Assembly: GCA_963620985.1 (NCBI GenBank)
Contig: CAVFCI010000006.1
Span: forward strand, 1-64,000
Length of the DNA stretch: 64,000 nt
Direction of reading: 5' to 3'
From: F23-B02 sp963620985
Lineage (GTDB): Bacteria > Bacillota > Clostridia > Oscillospirales > Oscillospiraceae
Of the stretch, positions 7,516 to 15,668 are shown one piece after another. A program made the translations under genes and the position numbers. Positions within the stretch are counted from its first letter, which is position 1, and each line of letters begins with the position of its first letter. The notes below the pieces were generated by a model that did not search any database, had not been told where the DNA came from, and saw only the letters and a program-made list of their open reading frames with translations.

Positions 7516-8379
7516 ATGGAAAAGTCAAAGGTATATTTCATAAAAGAGATCAGCCCTGAGAACGTGATAAAGGCATATGAGGCGCTCGGCGTTGAGCTCC
7601 GCGGAAACGTGGCGGTCAAGCTCCACAGCGGCGAGCCCGGAAATCAGAACTTCCTGCGCCCCGAGTTCATGAAGCCCGCCGTGGATCACGTCGGCGGAAC
7701 TATAGTTGAGTGCAACACCGCCTATGACGGCGGCAGAGATACGACCGAGCACCATAAAAAGACCATGCAGCTGCACGGCTGGGTAGAGATAGCGGATGTG
7801 GATATCATGGACGCGGAGGGCGACATGACCATCCCCGTGCAGGGCGGAAAGCACCTTGACGTGAACTACGTCGGCAGAACCCTGCCGGAGTATGACTCCA
7901 TGCTCGTGCTGTCGCACTTCAAGGGTCATCCCATGGGCGGCTTCGGCGGTGCGCTGAAGAATATATCCATCGGCCTTGCTTCGAGCTACGGCAAGAAGTA
8001 TATCCACGGCGTGAAGGAGATAGAAAACTTCTGGCACGCAGATCACGACAGCTTTCTTGAATGCATGGCCGATGCGGCCAAGAGCATAGTCGATCACTTC
8101 GGCGGCAATATGGCCTTCGTGAATATAATGAAGAACATGTCCGTTGACTGCGACTGCTGCGCAGTTGCGGCAGACCCCAAGATCGGCGATATTGGCATCC
8201 TCTCGTCGCTCGACCCCGTCGCGCTCGATCAGGCCTGTGTTGACCTCGTGTACGCAAGCAGCGATCCCGACAAGGGCGACCTCATCGAACGCATAGAGTC
8301 GCGCAACGGCATCCACACCGTTGAGGCAGCCGCCGAGATAGGCGTTGGCAGCCGCGAATACGAGCTCATCGAGCTATGA
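7516..8379 (+). CDS. DUF362 domain protein
   Basis: This 287-residue protein has the DUF362 pattern: NVAVKLHSGEPGN near residue 35, ECNTAYDGGRDTT, LSHFKGHPMGGFGGALKNISIGLAS and NIMKNMSVDCDCCA. Many homologues carry an extra C-terminal 2x[4Fe-4S] ferredoxin; this one lacks it, but the CDCC cluster could bind a cofactor. The biochemical role is not established. A ribosome site, AAAAGGAGCGG, is well placed. Its stop overlaps the next start (ATGA at 8376), indicating co-translation with the GTPase-NYN fusion. Confidence 0.85.
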   Translation: MEKSKVYFIKEISPENVIKAYEALGVELRGNVAVKLHSGEPGNQNFLRPEFMKPAVDHVGGTIVECNTAYDGGRDTTEHHKKTMQLHGWVEIADVDIMDAEGDMTIPVQGGKHLDVNYVGRTLPEYDSMLVLSHFKGHPMGGFGGALKNISIGLASSYGKKYIHGVKEIENFWHADHDSFLECMADAAKSIVDHFGGNMAFVNIMKNMSVDCDCCAVAADPKIGDIGILSSLDPVALDQACVDLVYASSDPDKGDLIERIESRNGIHTVEAAAEIGVGSREYELIEL

Positions 8380-10862
8380 AGAAGCTCGTTCTCGGCATTC
8401 TTGCGCATGTCGATGCCGGAAAAACCACCCTGTCCGAGGCGCTGCTGTATACCTGCGGCAGCATAAGAAGGCTCGGCAGGGTAGACCACCGCGACACGGC
8501 GCTCGACACGCACAGGATAGAGCGTGAGCGCGGCATAACCGTGTTTTCAAAGCAGGCGCAGCTCCGTACCGACAATATGGAGCTGTGCCTTCTTGATACG
8601 CCGGGGCACGCAGACCTCACGGCGGAGACAGAGCGCACGCTCGACGTTATAGACTGTGCGCTGCTCGTCATATCGGGCTCGGACGGCGTTCAGGCGCACA
8701 CGGAAACGCTGTGGCGGCTTCTGGAGCGCCGAAAGGTCCCGACGATAATTTTTGCGACGAAAATGGATCTGACGGCAAGCGACAGGCAGCGCATACTCGC
8801 AGACCTGCGCACGCGGCTCTCGGAAGGCTGCTTTGACCTTACGGACAAAACGCAGGACACACGCGAGAGCATCGCCATGTGCGACGAGGAGCTTTTCGAG
8901 AAGCTTGCCTCCGGCGGCGATATCTGCGATGAGGATATCTCGCGCCTTATCGCGGAGCGAAAGCTCTTTCCCGTCCTCTACGGCTCGGGGCTTAAGTTGC
9001 AGGGCGTTCGGGAGCTTATAGAGTTTATCGAAAAATACGCGCCGAGCCCTGCTTATCCCGAGGAATTCGGTGCAAGGATATACAAGATCATGCGCGACGT
9101 ACGCGGACGCAGACTGAGCTGCATGAAGATAACGGGCGGCAAGCTGCATAACCGCGGCAGCATAAACGGGCAGACCGTCACCGAGCTGCGCGTCTACTCC
9201 GGTGCAAATTACGAGACGGTGCAGTCCGCTGCCGCCGGAAGCATCGTCGCCGTGCAGGGGCTTGATGACAGCTATGCCGGTCAGGGGCTCGGCTTCGAGC
9301 GCGACACCGCAAGACCGGAAACGGAGCCCGTCATGAGCTACCGCATAGAGCTTCCCGAGGGCGCGGACGCGCTGCCGGCCTACAGGCAGCTAAAGCAGCT
9401 TGAGGACGAGGATCCGCAGCTGCACATGGAGTGGAACGAGCGCTTGCGCGAGATAAGTGTGCACATAATGGGCAGGGTGCAGACCGAGGTGCTGACAGAG
9501 CTCATACGCGAGAGGTTCGACCTTGACGTGACGATCTCCTCCGGCGGCATAGCCTACAAAGAGACTGTGGCAGCGCCCGTATACGGCGTGGGGCATTTTG
9601 AGCCGCTGCGCCACTATGCCGAGGTGCACCTTCTCATAGAGCCCATGCCCCGCGGTTCGGGGCTGAGCTTTGAAAGCCGCTGCCCCTCAGACGAGCTCGA
9701 CCGCAATTGGCAGAGCCTCATCATGACAAATCTCGCCGAAAAAACGCATCTGGGTGTTCTCACCGGCTCGCCGCTGACGGACGTTAAGATAAGCCTCATT
9801 GCAGGCCGTGCGCATATAAAGCATACCGAGGGCGGCGACTTCCGCGAGGCGGTGTACCGCGCTGTGCGTCAGGCGCTCATGAAGGCCGAGAGCGTGCTGC
9901 TCGAGCCCTGCCTTGAGTTCCGGCTCGAGGTGCCTCCAGAGCAGATAGGCAGAGCCATCTCCGATGTCCGCGCCATGAGCGGCAGCTTCGATACCGAGGG
10001 CAGCAGCGTGATAAAGGGCATAGCGCCGGTGTCGGAAATGAACGGCTACGCCGAGATCCTCGCGTCCTATACCTCGGGCAGGGGTAGGCTCAGCTGCCGT
10101 CCGGCGGGCTATTATCCCTGCCACAACGCAAGGCAGGTCATCGAGACTGTAGGCTACGACCCCGAGGCCGACCTTGACAACACGGCAGACTCCGTTTTCT
10201 GCTCGCACGGCGCGGGCACGGTCGTAAAATGGAGCGAGGTCGAGCGCTTTGCGCACATTGCGCCAAAGACCGGCGGAGAGCCGCCCGAGGCGGTGCAGCG
10301 CCCGAGGTACTTCAGCATCGACGACAAGGAGCTCGAGGCCATCATGGAGCGCGAGTTCGGCCCCGTCCGCCGCAGGATGTACACCAAGGCTCAGACGCAG
10401 GAAGCGCCGGAGTTCTCCGTCGCGCCGTCAAAGCGCGAGTACGTCATAGTGGACGGCTATAACTTCATTTTCGGAACGCCGGAGTATAAGGAGCTTGCCG
10501 CGGCCTCGCTGTCGCTTGCACGCGAACGCCTGTCCGATACCCTGCGCAGCTACAGAGCCATGCGCGACTGCGAGCTCGTGCTCGTTTTCGACGGCTACCG
10601 CGTTGCGGGAAACACGGGCGAGCGCGAAACGCAGGGCATACGCACGGTGTACACAAGGGAAAACGAGACAGCCGATATGTACATCGAAAAGCTCGCAAAC
10701 GATATAGGCAAAAACTATTCGGTCAAGGTCGTCACGAACGACTCGCTCATACGCCTGTCGGCCATGCGCTCGGGCGTGCTGCGCATGTCGGTAAAGGAGT
10801 TTTCCGATGAGCTTGACGGAGTGATGAAAAGGATCATGGAGTACATAGATGGAAAACGATGA
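8376..10862 (+). CDS. TetM/EF-G-like GTPase fused to C-terminal YacP/Rae1-type NYN nuclease domain
   Basis: The first roughly 650 residues form a translation-factor GTPase of the EF-G/TetM ribosomal-protection type: G1 AHVDAGKT (10-17), RGIT switch I (52-55), G3 DTPGH (74-78) and G4 TKMD (128-131, where most family members have NKxD). EF-G-like domains II to V follow. From about residue 687 (YVIVDGYNFIF) a complete NYN/PIN-like domain of the YacP type is fused, with acidic positions in VDGYN, VFDGYR, NETADMYIE and VTNDS. In Bacillus, YacP (Rae1) cleaves mRNA in the ribosomal A site. The fusion therefore suggests a factor that enters the A site as a GTPase and brings its own nuclease. It is not by itself evidence of tetracycline resistance. 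It overlaps DUF362 and ylmH. Confidence 0.88.
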   Translation: MKKLVLGILAHVDAGKTTLSEALLYTCGSIRRLGRVDHRDTALDTHRIERERGITVFSKQAQLRTDNMELCLLDTPGHADLTAETERTLDVIDCALLVISGSDGVQAHTETLWRLLERRKVPTIIFATKMDLTASDRQRILADLRTRLSEGCFDLTDKTQDTRESIAMCDEELFEKLASGGDICDEDISRLIAERKLFPVLYGSGLKLQGVRELIEFIEKYAPSPAYPEEFGARIYKIMRDVRGRRLSCMKITGGKLHNRGSINGQTVTELRVYSGANYETVQSAAAGSIVAVQGLDDSYAGQGLGFERDTARPETEPVMSYRIELPEGADALPAYRQLKQLEDEDPQLHMEWNERLREISVHIMGRVQTEVLTELIRERFDLDVTISSGGIAYKETVAAPVYGVGHFEPLRHYAEVHLLIEPMPRGSGLSFESRCPSDELDRNWQSLIMTNLAEKTHLGVLTGSPLTDVKISLIAGRAHIKHTEGGDFREAVYRAVRQALMKAESVLLEPCLEFRLEVPPEQIGRAISDVRAMSGSFDTEGSSVIKGIAPVSEMNGYAEILASYTSGRGRLSCRPAGYYPCHNARQVIETVGYDPEADLDNTADSVFCSHGAGTVVKWSEVERFAHIAPKTGGEPPEAVQRPRYFSIDDKELEAIMEREFGPVRRRMYTKAQTQEAPEFSVAPSKREYVIVDGYNFIFGTPEYKELAAASLSLARERLSDTLRSYRAMRDCELVLVFDGYRVAGNTGERETQGIRTVYTRENETADMYIEKLANDIGKNYSVKVVTNDSLIRLSAMRSGVLRMSVKEFSDELDGVMKRIMEYIDGKR

Positions 10863-11595
10863 GCTTATACGGCGCGCCGGGGATCTCAGCCGCCGCTGCG
10901 AAAAAACGTCAAGCGTCACGCACACGGCCTTTCTTACGCCCGCAGAGCAGTTCACGCTCGAAAAATGGGCGCGGGAGAGCGGCTGCAATATGCTTTTGAC
11001 GGGCGGAGCGCCCGGCTGCGAGCGCCGCGCGGCCTTCTTCCTTCCGTTTTACATGGACGGCGAGAGCTTTGATGCATCGGAGTATATAAGCGCCCTTCGC
11101 TCCGAGGCGCACCTCGGAAGCCCCGGCCACCGCGACTACATGGGCGCGATACTCGGTCTGGGCATAAAGCGCGAGTGGCTCGGCGATATCTGGACAGACG
11201 GCGGGAGCGCCGTGATATTCGTCATGCAGTCTGTTGCGCGGCACGTTGCCGACGGGCTCACGAAGGTTGGAAGATACGGCGTTAAGCTGCAAAGCGCACA
11301 GCTGTCGGAGCTTATCCCTCTCGAGCGGCAGGTAAAGCGCGTTTCGTTTTCCGTAAAAAGCATGCGCTTTGACGCGACCCTCGCCGGAATGTTCGGCCTG
11401 TCGCGCACGGCGGCGGCCTCCCTCATAGCCGAGGGCGCGGCGAGCCTCAATTATACGGAATGCCTCAAAAATGATGCTGCCGTCACGCAGGGAGACGTTA
11501 TTTCCCTGCGCGGCCACGGCAAGGGCACGGTATCCTTCCTCGGCGGCCTCAGCCGCAAGGGACGGCTGTTTGTCGAGGCAGAGATATATAAATAA
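10849..11595 (+). CDS. ylmH: YlmH-like S4-domain RNA-binding protein
   Basis: This 248-residue protein has YlmH organisation: an N-terminal region with the FLTPAEQ pattern, a central domain (LGIKREWLGDIW, IPLERQVKRVSFSVKSMRFDATLAGMFG split over 145-185) and a C-terminal S4 RNA-binding domain (about 180-245, SRTAAASLIAEGAASLNY). YlmH usually sits by sepF/divIVA in Firmicutes, and B. subtilis YlmH (RqcP2) binds obstructed 50S subunits in ribosome quality control. Here the gene starts 14 bases inside the GTPase-NYN fusion, so it is co-translated with it, which supports a shared ribosome-rescue role (inference). Confidence 0.88.
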   Translation: MENDELIRRAGDLSRRCEKTSSVTHTAFLTPAEQFTLEKWARESGCNMLLTGGAPGCERRAAFFLPFYMDGESFDASEYISALRSEAHLGSPGHRDYMGAILGLGIKREWLGDIWTDGGSAVIFVMQSVARHVADGLTKVGRYGVKLQSAQLSELIPLERQVKRVSFSVKSMRFDATLAGMFGLSRTAAASLIAEGAASLNYTECLKNDAAVTQGDVISLRGHGKGTVSFLGGLSRKGRLFVEAEIYK

Positions 11596-11601
11596 GCAGA
11601 A

Positions 11602-11630
11602 ACGGCAGAGCGTGTGCTCTGCCGTTAAAT
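11602..11630 (+). terminator. hairpin terminator after ylmH
   Basis: A ten-base perfect stem (11602-11611 with 11616-11625) with loop GTGT sits seven bases after the ylmH stop. Only TAAAT follows, so termination may be partial. Confidence 0.6.
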
Positions 11631-11673
11631 TACGCCTTGATATATAATTCGTAAAATTATTTATATAAAACCC

Positions 11674-11711
11674 TTGACAAATTAGAGAGTTGAGAGTATC
11701 ATAAGCTTATG
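11674..11711 (+). promoter_or_regulatory. promoter with palindromic operator before the RHH-clpB pair
   Basis: TTGACA (11674-11679), a 17-base spacer and TATCAT (11697-11702) form a strong promoter. The perfect 12-base palindrome CATAAGCTTATG (11700-11711) overlaps the -10 box and would be a natural operator, possibly for the downstream ribbon-helix-helix protein. A further hairpin with eight-base arms (11735-11751) lies in the leader. Confidence 0.65.
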
Positions 11712-11774
11712 AAGTAAAAGATATAAAGATATACAGAGGTTTGAAACCTCTTGAATATGAAAGAGAGAAGAGCC

Positions 11775-12425
11775 ATGAAAAAGACACTGTACAGCCTGAT
11801 GCTTTCCGACGAGGTGGTCGCCGAGGTGGACAGACTTGCCCACAGGCTCGGAACGAACCGCTCGAATTTAATAAACCAGATACTCGCAGAGCATGTCAAC
11901 CTCGTAACGCCGGAGCGGAGGATAAACGACGTTTTCTCGGCTATCGAGCAGCTGCTCACGCCCTCGCGTGAGCTCGTGCCCTTTGTTTCGCCCAACGCGC
12001 TGACGATGTCCTTGAAGTCTTCGCTGGAGTACAAGTACCGCCCCACGGTCAAATACGAGGTGGAGCTCTACCGCGGCGACAGCGACTGTCTCGGCGAGCT
12101 GACGGTCATTTTCCGCACGCAGTCTGCTGCGCTGATACGCTCGATGACGGAGTTTTTCCGCATCTGGAAGCGCATAGAGGACGCGCACCTGCGTCCGCTC
12201 ATGGAGACCGAGCCGCCGAAATACGCCCTGTACGAGGGCAAGTTTATCCGCTCGATCTGCATTCCGGCGCACGACTGCTCCTCCGATGAGCTTGCAAGGG
12301 TGATATCGGAGTATATAAAACTTTTCGACACCATGATGAAGGGCTACCTCGGCGGGCGGCTCGATGCCCGCGATATTGAAGCCTGCGTATTCTCACAGCT
12401 CAGAAGAGCGGATATTTTGATATGA
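11775..12425 (+). CDS. ribbon-helix-helix (CopG-like) protein with unknown C-terminal domain
   Basis: Of 216 residues, the first about 45 form a ribbon-helix-helix: strand KKTLYSLML, then DEVVAEVDRLAHRLGTNRSNLINQIL. The remaining about 170 residues form an alpha/beta region I do not recognise (PTVKYEVELYRGDSD, TVIFRTQSAALIRSMTEFFRIW). The ATG at 11775 is chosen because GAGAGAAGAG lies just upstream; an in-frame TTG at 11751 falls inside a hairpin. It precedes clpB by 32 bases without a terminator, so it may regulate its own operon and clpB. Confidence 0.75.
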   Translation: MKKTLYSLMLSDEVVAEVDRLAHRLGTNRSNLINQILAEHVNLVTPERRINDVFSAIEQLLTPSRELVPFVSPNALTMSLKSSLEYKYRPTVKYEVELYRGDSDCLGELTVIFRTQSAALIRSMTEFFRIWKRIEDAHLRPLMETEPPKYALYEGKFIRSICIPAHDCSSDELARVISEYIKLFDTMMKGYLGGRLDARDIEACVFSQLRRADILI

Positions 12426-12457
12426 ATTTTTGACATGAACGTAAAGAAGGTGTTTTT

Positions 12458-15037
12458 ATGAACGCACAGAATTTCACACAAAAGACACTTGAAATGCTCC
12501 AGACCGCCAAGGCAATGGCGATGGAGAACAACAATCAGTATATAAGCCCCGAGCATCTACTGTATGCCCTCGTCGATCAGGACGGCGGACTTATCCCCTC
12601 GCTGCTGGGAAAGATGGGCGTTGACTGCAACGGCCTGCTCTCCGAGCTCGATACGGTGATAGAGGCCATGCCCAAGGTCACGGGCGACTATGATATCTAC
12701 CTCTCACGTGAGTCCGAGCGCGTCATGAACGCAGCCGAGAAGTCGGCAAAGAGCCTCGGCGACGAGTATCTGTCCGTCGAGCACGTCATGATAGGCATTT
12801 TCGCCTCTCCCACGAGTGCGATAAAGCGCATTTTTGACGATCACGGCATCACGAAGGCAAAATTCACCGAGGAGCTTTCCAAGGTCAAAAAGGGTCCGGT
12901 TACGGGCGATAACCCCGAAAACAGCTACGATGCCCTCAGCAAATACGGCACCGACCTTGTCGAGCGTGCGCGCAGCAACAAGCTTGACCCCGTTATTGGC
13001 CGCGATACCGAGATAAGAAACGTCGTGCGCATACTCTCGCGCAAGACTAAAAACAACCCCGTGCTCATAGGCGAGCCCGGCGTCGGCAAGACTGCAATAG
13101 CCGAGGGACTTGCCCAGCGTATAGTCCGCGGCGACGTGCCGGAGGGGCTTAAAAACAAGACTATTTTCTCGCTGGATATGGGCGCTCTGATAGCGGGCGC
13201 GAAGTACCGCGGCGAGTTCGAGGAGCGCCTGAAGGCGGTGCTCGAGGAGATAAAGCAGTCCGACGGACAGATCATCCTGTTTATCGACGAGCTGCACACC
13301 ATCGTCGGCGCGGGCAAGACCGAGGGCAGCATGGACGCAGGCAACCTCCTAAAGCCCATGCTGGCACGCGGCGAGCTGCACTGCATCGGCGCTACGACCC
13401 TTGACGAGTACCGCAAGTACATCGAAAAGGACGCGGCGCTCGAAAGGCGCTTCCAACCCGTGCAGGTAGATGAGCCGACCGTTGAGGACACAATTTCCAT
13501 CCTTCGCGGCCTAAAGGAGCGCTACGAGGTCTATCACGGCGTGCGCATCCACGATAACGCCATCGTCGCCGCAGCGACGCTTTCAAACCGCTATATATCC
13601 GACCGCTTCCTGCCCGATAAGGCCATAGACCTTGTCGATGAGGCCTGTGCGCTCATCCGCACGGAGATAGACTCCATGCCCGCCGAGCTCGACGATATGC
13701 GCCGCAAGATCATGCAGCTTGAGATCGAGGAGACGGCGCTCAAAAAGGAGACCGACAAGCTCTCGCAGGATCGCCTTGCCAAGCTCACGGAGGAGCTTGC
13801 AAACCTCAAGGATGAGTTCAACGAGAAAAAATCCCGCTGGGAGGCCGAAAAGGGCAGCGTGGACGAGGTCAAGAAGATAAAGACCGAGATCGAGCAAATG
13901 AATGCCGATATCGAAAAGGCGCAGCTCAGGTATGAGTACGAAACGGCGGCAAAGCTCAAATACTCCGACCTGCCCGCGCTTGAAAAAAAACTCGCCGAGG
14001 CCGAAAGGCTCAGCGAGGAGCGCAAGGCGAGCAGCATGGTGCACGATACCGTGACCGAAGAGGAGATAGCGGGCATCGTCGCAAAGTGGACGGGCATCCC
14101 CGTCTCAAAGCTCCTTGAGGGTGAACGCGAAAAGCTCCTGAACCTCGACAAGGTGCTGCATAAGTCCGTCATCGGTCAGGACGAGGCCGTGCAGAAGGTC
14201 ACGGAGGCCATCTGGCGCTCGCGCGCCGGTATAGGCGACCCGAACAGGCCGATAGGCTCGTTCATGTTCCTCGGCCCCACGGGTGTCGGCAAAACGGAGC
14301 TTGCCAAGGCGCTTGCGCGCTGCCTGTTCGATGATGAGCACAACATGGTCAGGATCGACATGACCGAGTACATGGAAAAGTTCTCGGTGTCCAGACTCAT
14401 CGGCGCGCCTCCCGGATACGTCGGCTACGACGAGGGCGGCCAGCTCACCGAGGCCGTTCGCAGAAAGCCCTACTCGGTCGTGCTGTTCGACGAGATCGAG
14501 AAGGCACATCCCGATGTGTTCAACATCCTGCTGCAAATTCTTGACGATGGCCGCGTCACCGACTCTCAGGGACGCACGGTGGACTTCAAGAACACCATTA
14601 TCATCATGACCTCGAACCTCGGCAGTCAGTTCCTGCTCGACGGCATAAACGATGCCGGTGAGATCGACGAGAGTGCAAAGCAGCAGGTCATGAACGCCCT
14701 GCATCAGCAGTTCAGGCCGGAATTTCTCAACCGCCTTGACGAGATAATCTGCTTCAAGCCCCTGACGAAGACCGAGCTTGACGGCATCATTGATATCCTC
14801 ACCTCCGCGCTCAGGCAGCGCCTTGAGGACAAGAGCCTCGGCCTTGAGATAACGGCTGCGGCAAAGCAGCTGATCATCGACCGCGGCTTTGACCCCGTGT
14901 TCGGTGCGCGTCCTCTGAAGAGGTACCTCCAGAGCACGGTCGAAACGCTCATCGCCCGCGCCATCCTTGCAGGCGATATGCCGGCAGGTCACGTCATCAG
15001 GGTCGATGTCCGCGACGGCGAGCTCGTCTGCGAATAA
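12458..15037 (+). CDS. clpB: ATP-dependent disaggregase ClpB
   Basis: This 859-residue protein is a full-length ClpB, the Hsp100 disaggregase that works with DnaK to resolubilise aggregated protein in the cytosol. In order: Clp N-domain (1-145), AAA1 with Walker A GEPGVGKT (about 206-213) and IDELHT, the long coiled-coil middle domain (about 400-530), AAA2 with GPTGVGKT (about 607-614), and the C-terminal domain containing FDPVFGARPLKRYLQ. The middle domain distinguishes it from ClpC. AGAAGGTG precedes the ATG. No CIRCE or CtsR operator is visible; it is apparently co-transcribed with the RHH gene. Confidence 0.97.
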   Translation: MNAQNFTQKTLEMLQTAKAMAMENNNQYISPEHLLYALVDQDGGLIPSLLGKMGVDCNGLLSELDTVIEAMPKVTGDYDIYLSRESERVMNAAEKSAKSLGDEYLSVEHVMIGIFASPTSAIKRIFDDHGITKAKFTEELSKVKKGPVTGDNPENSYDALSKYGTDLVERARSNKLDPVIGRDTEIRNVVRILSRKTKNNPVLIGEPGVGKTAIAEGLAQRIVRGDVPEGLKNKTIFSLDMGALIAGAKYRGEFEERLKAVLEEIKQSDGQIILFIDELHTIVGAGKTEGSMDAGNLLKPMLARGELHCIGATTLDEYRKYIEKDAALERRFQPVQVDEPTVEDTISILRGLKERYEVYHGVRIHDNAIVAAATLSNRYISDRFLPDKAIDLVDEACALIRTEIDSMPAELDDMRRKIMQLEIEETALKKETDKLSQDRLAKLTEELANLKDEFNEKKSRWEAEKGSVDEVKKIKTEIEQMNADIEKAQLRYEYETAAKLKYSDLPALEKKLAEAERLSEERKASSMVHDTVTEEEIAGIVAKWTGIPVSKLLEGEREKLLNLDKVLHKSVIGQDEAVQKVTEAIWRSRAGIGDPNRPIGSFMFLGPTGVGKTELAKALARCLFDDEHNMVRIDMTEYMEKFSVSRLIGAPPGYVGYDEGGQLTEAVRRKPYSVVLFDEIEKAHPDVFNILLQILDDGRVTDSQGRTVDFKNTIIIMTSNLGSQFLLDGINDAGEIDESAKQQVMNALHQQFRPEFLNRLDEIICFKPLTKTELDGIIDILTSALRQRLEDKSLGLEITAAAKQLIIDRGFDPVFGARPLKRYLQSTVETLIARAILAGDMPAGHVIRVDVRDGELVCE

Positions 15038-15042
15038 TACGC

Positions 15043-15082
15043 CAAGCCCCGACAGCACATAAAGTACTGCCGGGGCTTGTGT
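15043..15082 (+). terminator. terminator of clpB
   Basis: Nine-base perfect arms (15043-15051, 15071-15079) with a 19-base loop that has its own weak pairing, followed by TGTTATT. It lies just after the clpB stop. Confidence 0.6.
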
Positions 15083-15084
15083 TA

Positions 15085-15374
15085 TTGCGGAAATCGCCGA
15101 AAAAAAGAACTCCTACAGCAGCTGAAACGCCGTAGGAGCTGATTTGGTGCGGGCGGTGATACAGAGCTTTTTGAAAGAGCCAGTAATATCAACGGTTTCA
15201 AGGCGGACGAGCAGCAAATAACTTGTATATATCCTCTTTTAGGGCGACTGTTTTTCAGACAGCCGCCCTGCAATCCCGCACATATGTATCGGGAAATGTC
15301 ATCCCATGCTTCCGAGCAGAATGGGCTTTTCGATCCGCCCGCGACAGTATCGGCATCTCCGACAGCTTTTACAT
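15085..15374. other. non-coding stretch, remnant DNA
   Basis: No convincing gene is seen. An interrupted inverted repeat lies around 15107-15140 (ACTCCTAC ... GTAGGAG), and an imperfect hairpin at about 15240-15268 (AGGGCGACTGT with a matching arm after a TTTTC loop) could terminate cas3 transcription on the minus strand. The rest looks like decayed DNA left beside the MITE-like element. Confidence 0.4.
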
Positions 15375-15646
15375 AAGCGGAGGCATTACGCCTCCGCTTC
15401 AGACTGTCAAAAAACCTATGCTGCTGCGGAAAAGTATCCGCGCAGCGGGGGAGCGCGAGGGGGTAAGACCCCGCTCGCAATTGGATTATAGCCATCAAAA
15501 ACGCCTGAGCTATCAGGCTTTTTGACGAGCGTAGCGAGATTTTTCGTGAAGCGAAAGCTTCACAAAAAATGTGGCGTATTTTCAGCGTGTCAAAAAAGTC
15601 ACAGACTTTTTTGACACGCTGAAGCGGAGGCTTTACGCCTCCGCTT
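15375..15646. mobile_element. MITE-like element, family 2, copy 1
   Basis: This 272-base non-coding element has terminal inverted repeats of about 32 bases: AAGCGGAGGC, a short variable centre, GCCTCCGCTTCAG, then TGTCAAAAAA. Each end is itself a hairpin. The interior carries ACCTATGCTGCTG, a CCGCGCAGCGGGGGAGC tract and several small hairpins. A second copy in opposite orientation lies at 53643-53886. No coding potential is present; any transposase would act in trans. Confidence 0.75.
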
Positions 15647-15668
15647 ATTCAAGTGCCGACCGGACACC

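Noticed and set aside
8376..10862. Tetracycline-resistance gene
   Set aside because: The fold is TetM-like, but the NYN fusion, GC content like its neighbours and operon with ylmH point to a resident factor; no sequence evidence for resistance.
12426..12457. CIRCE or CtsR operator before clpB
   Set aside because: The gap is only 32 bases and contains neither inverted nor direct heptad repeats of those families.
15223..15525. 100-codon plus-strand frame
   Set aside because: Lies across the boundary of a MITE-like element, has no ribosome site and no recognisable composition.
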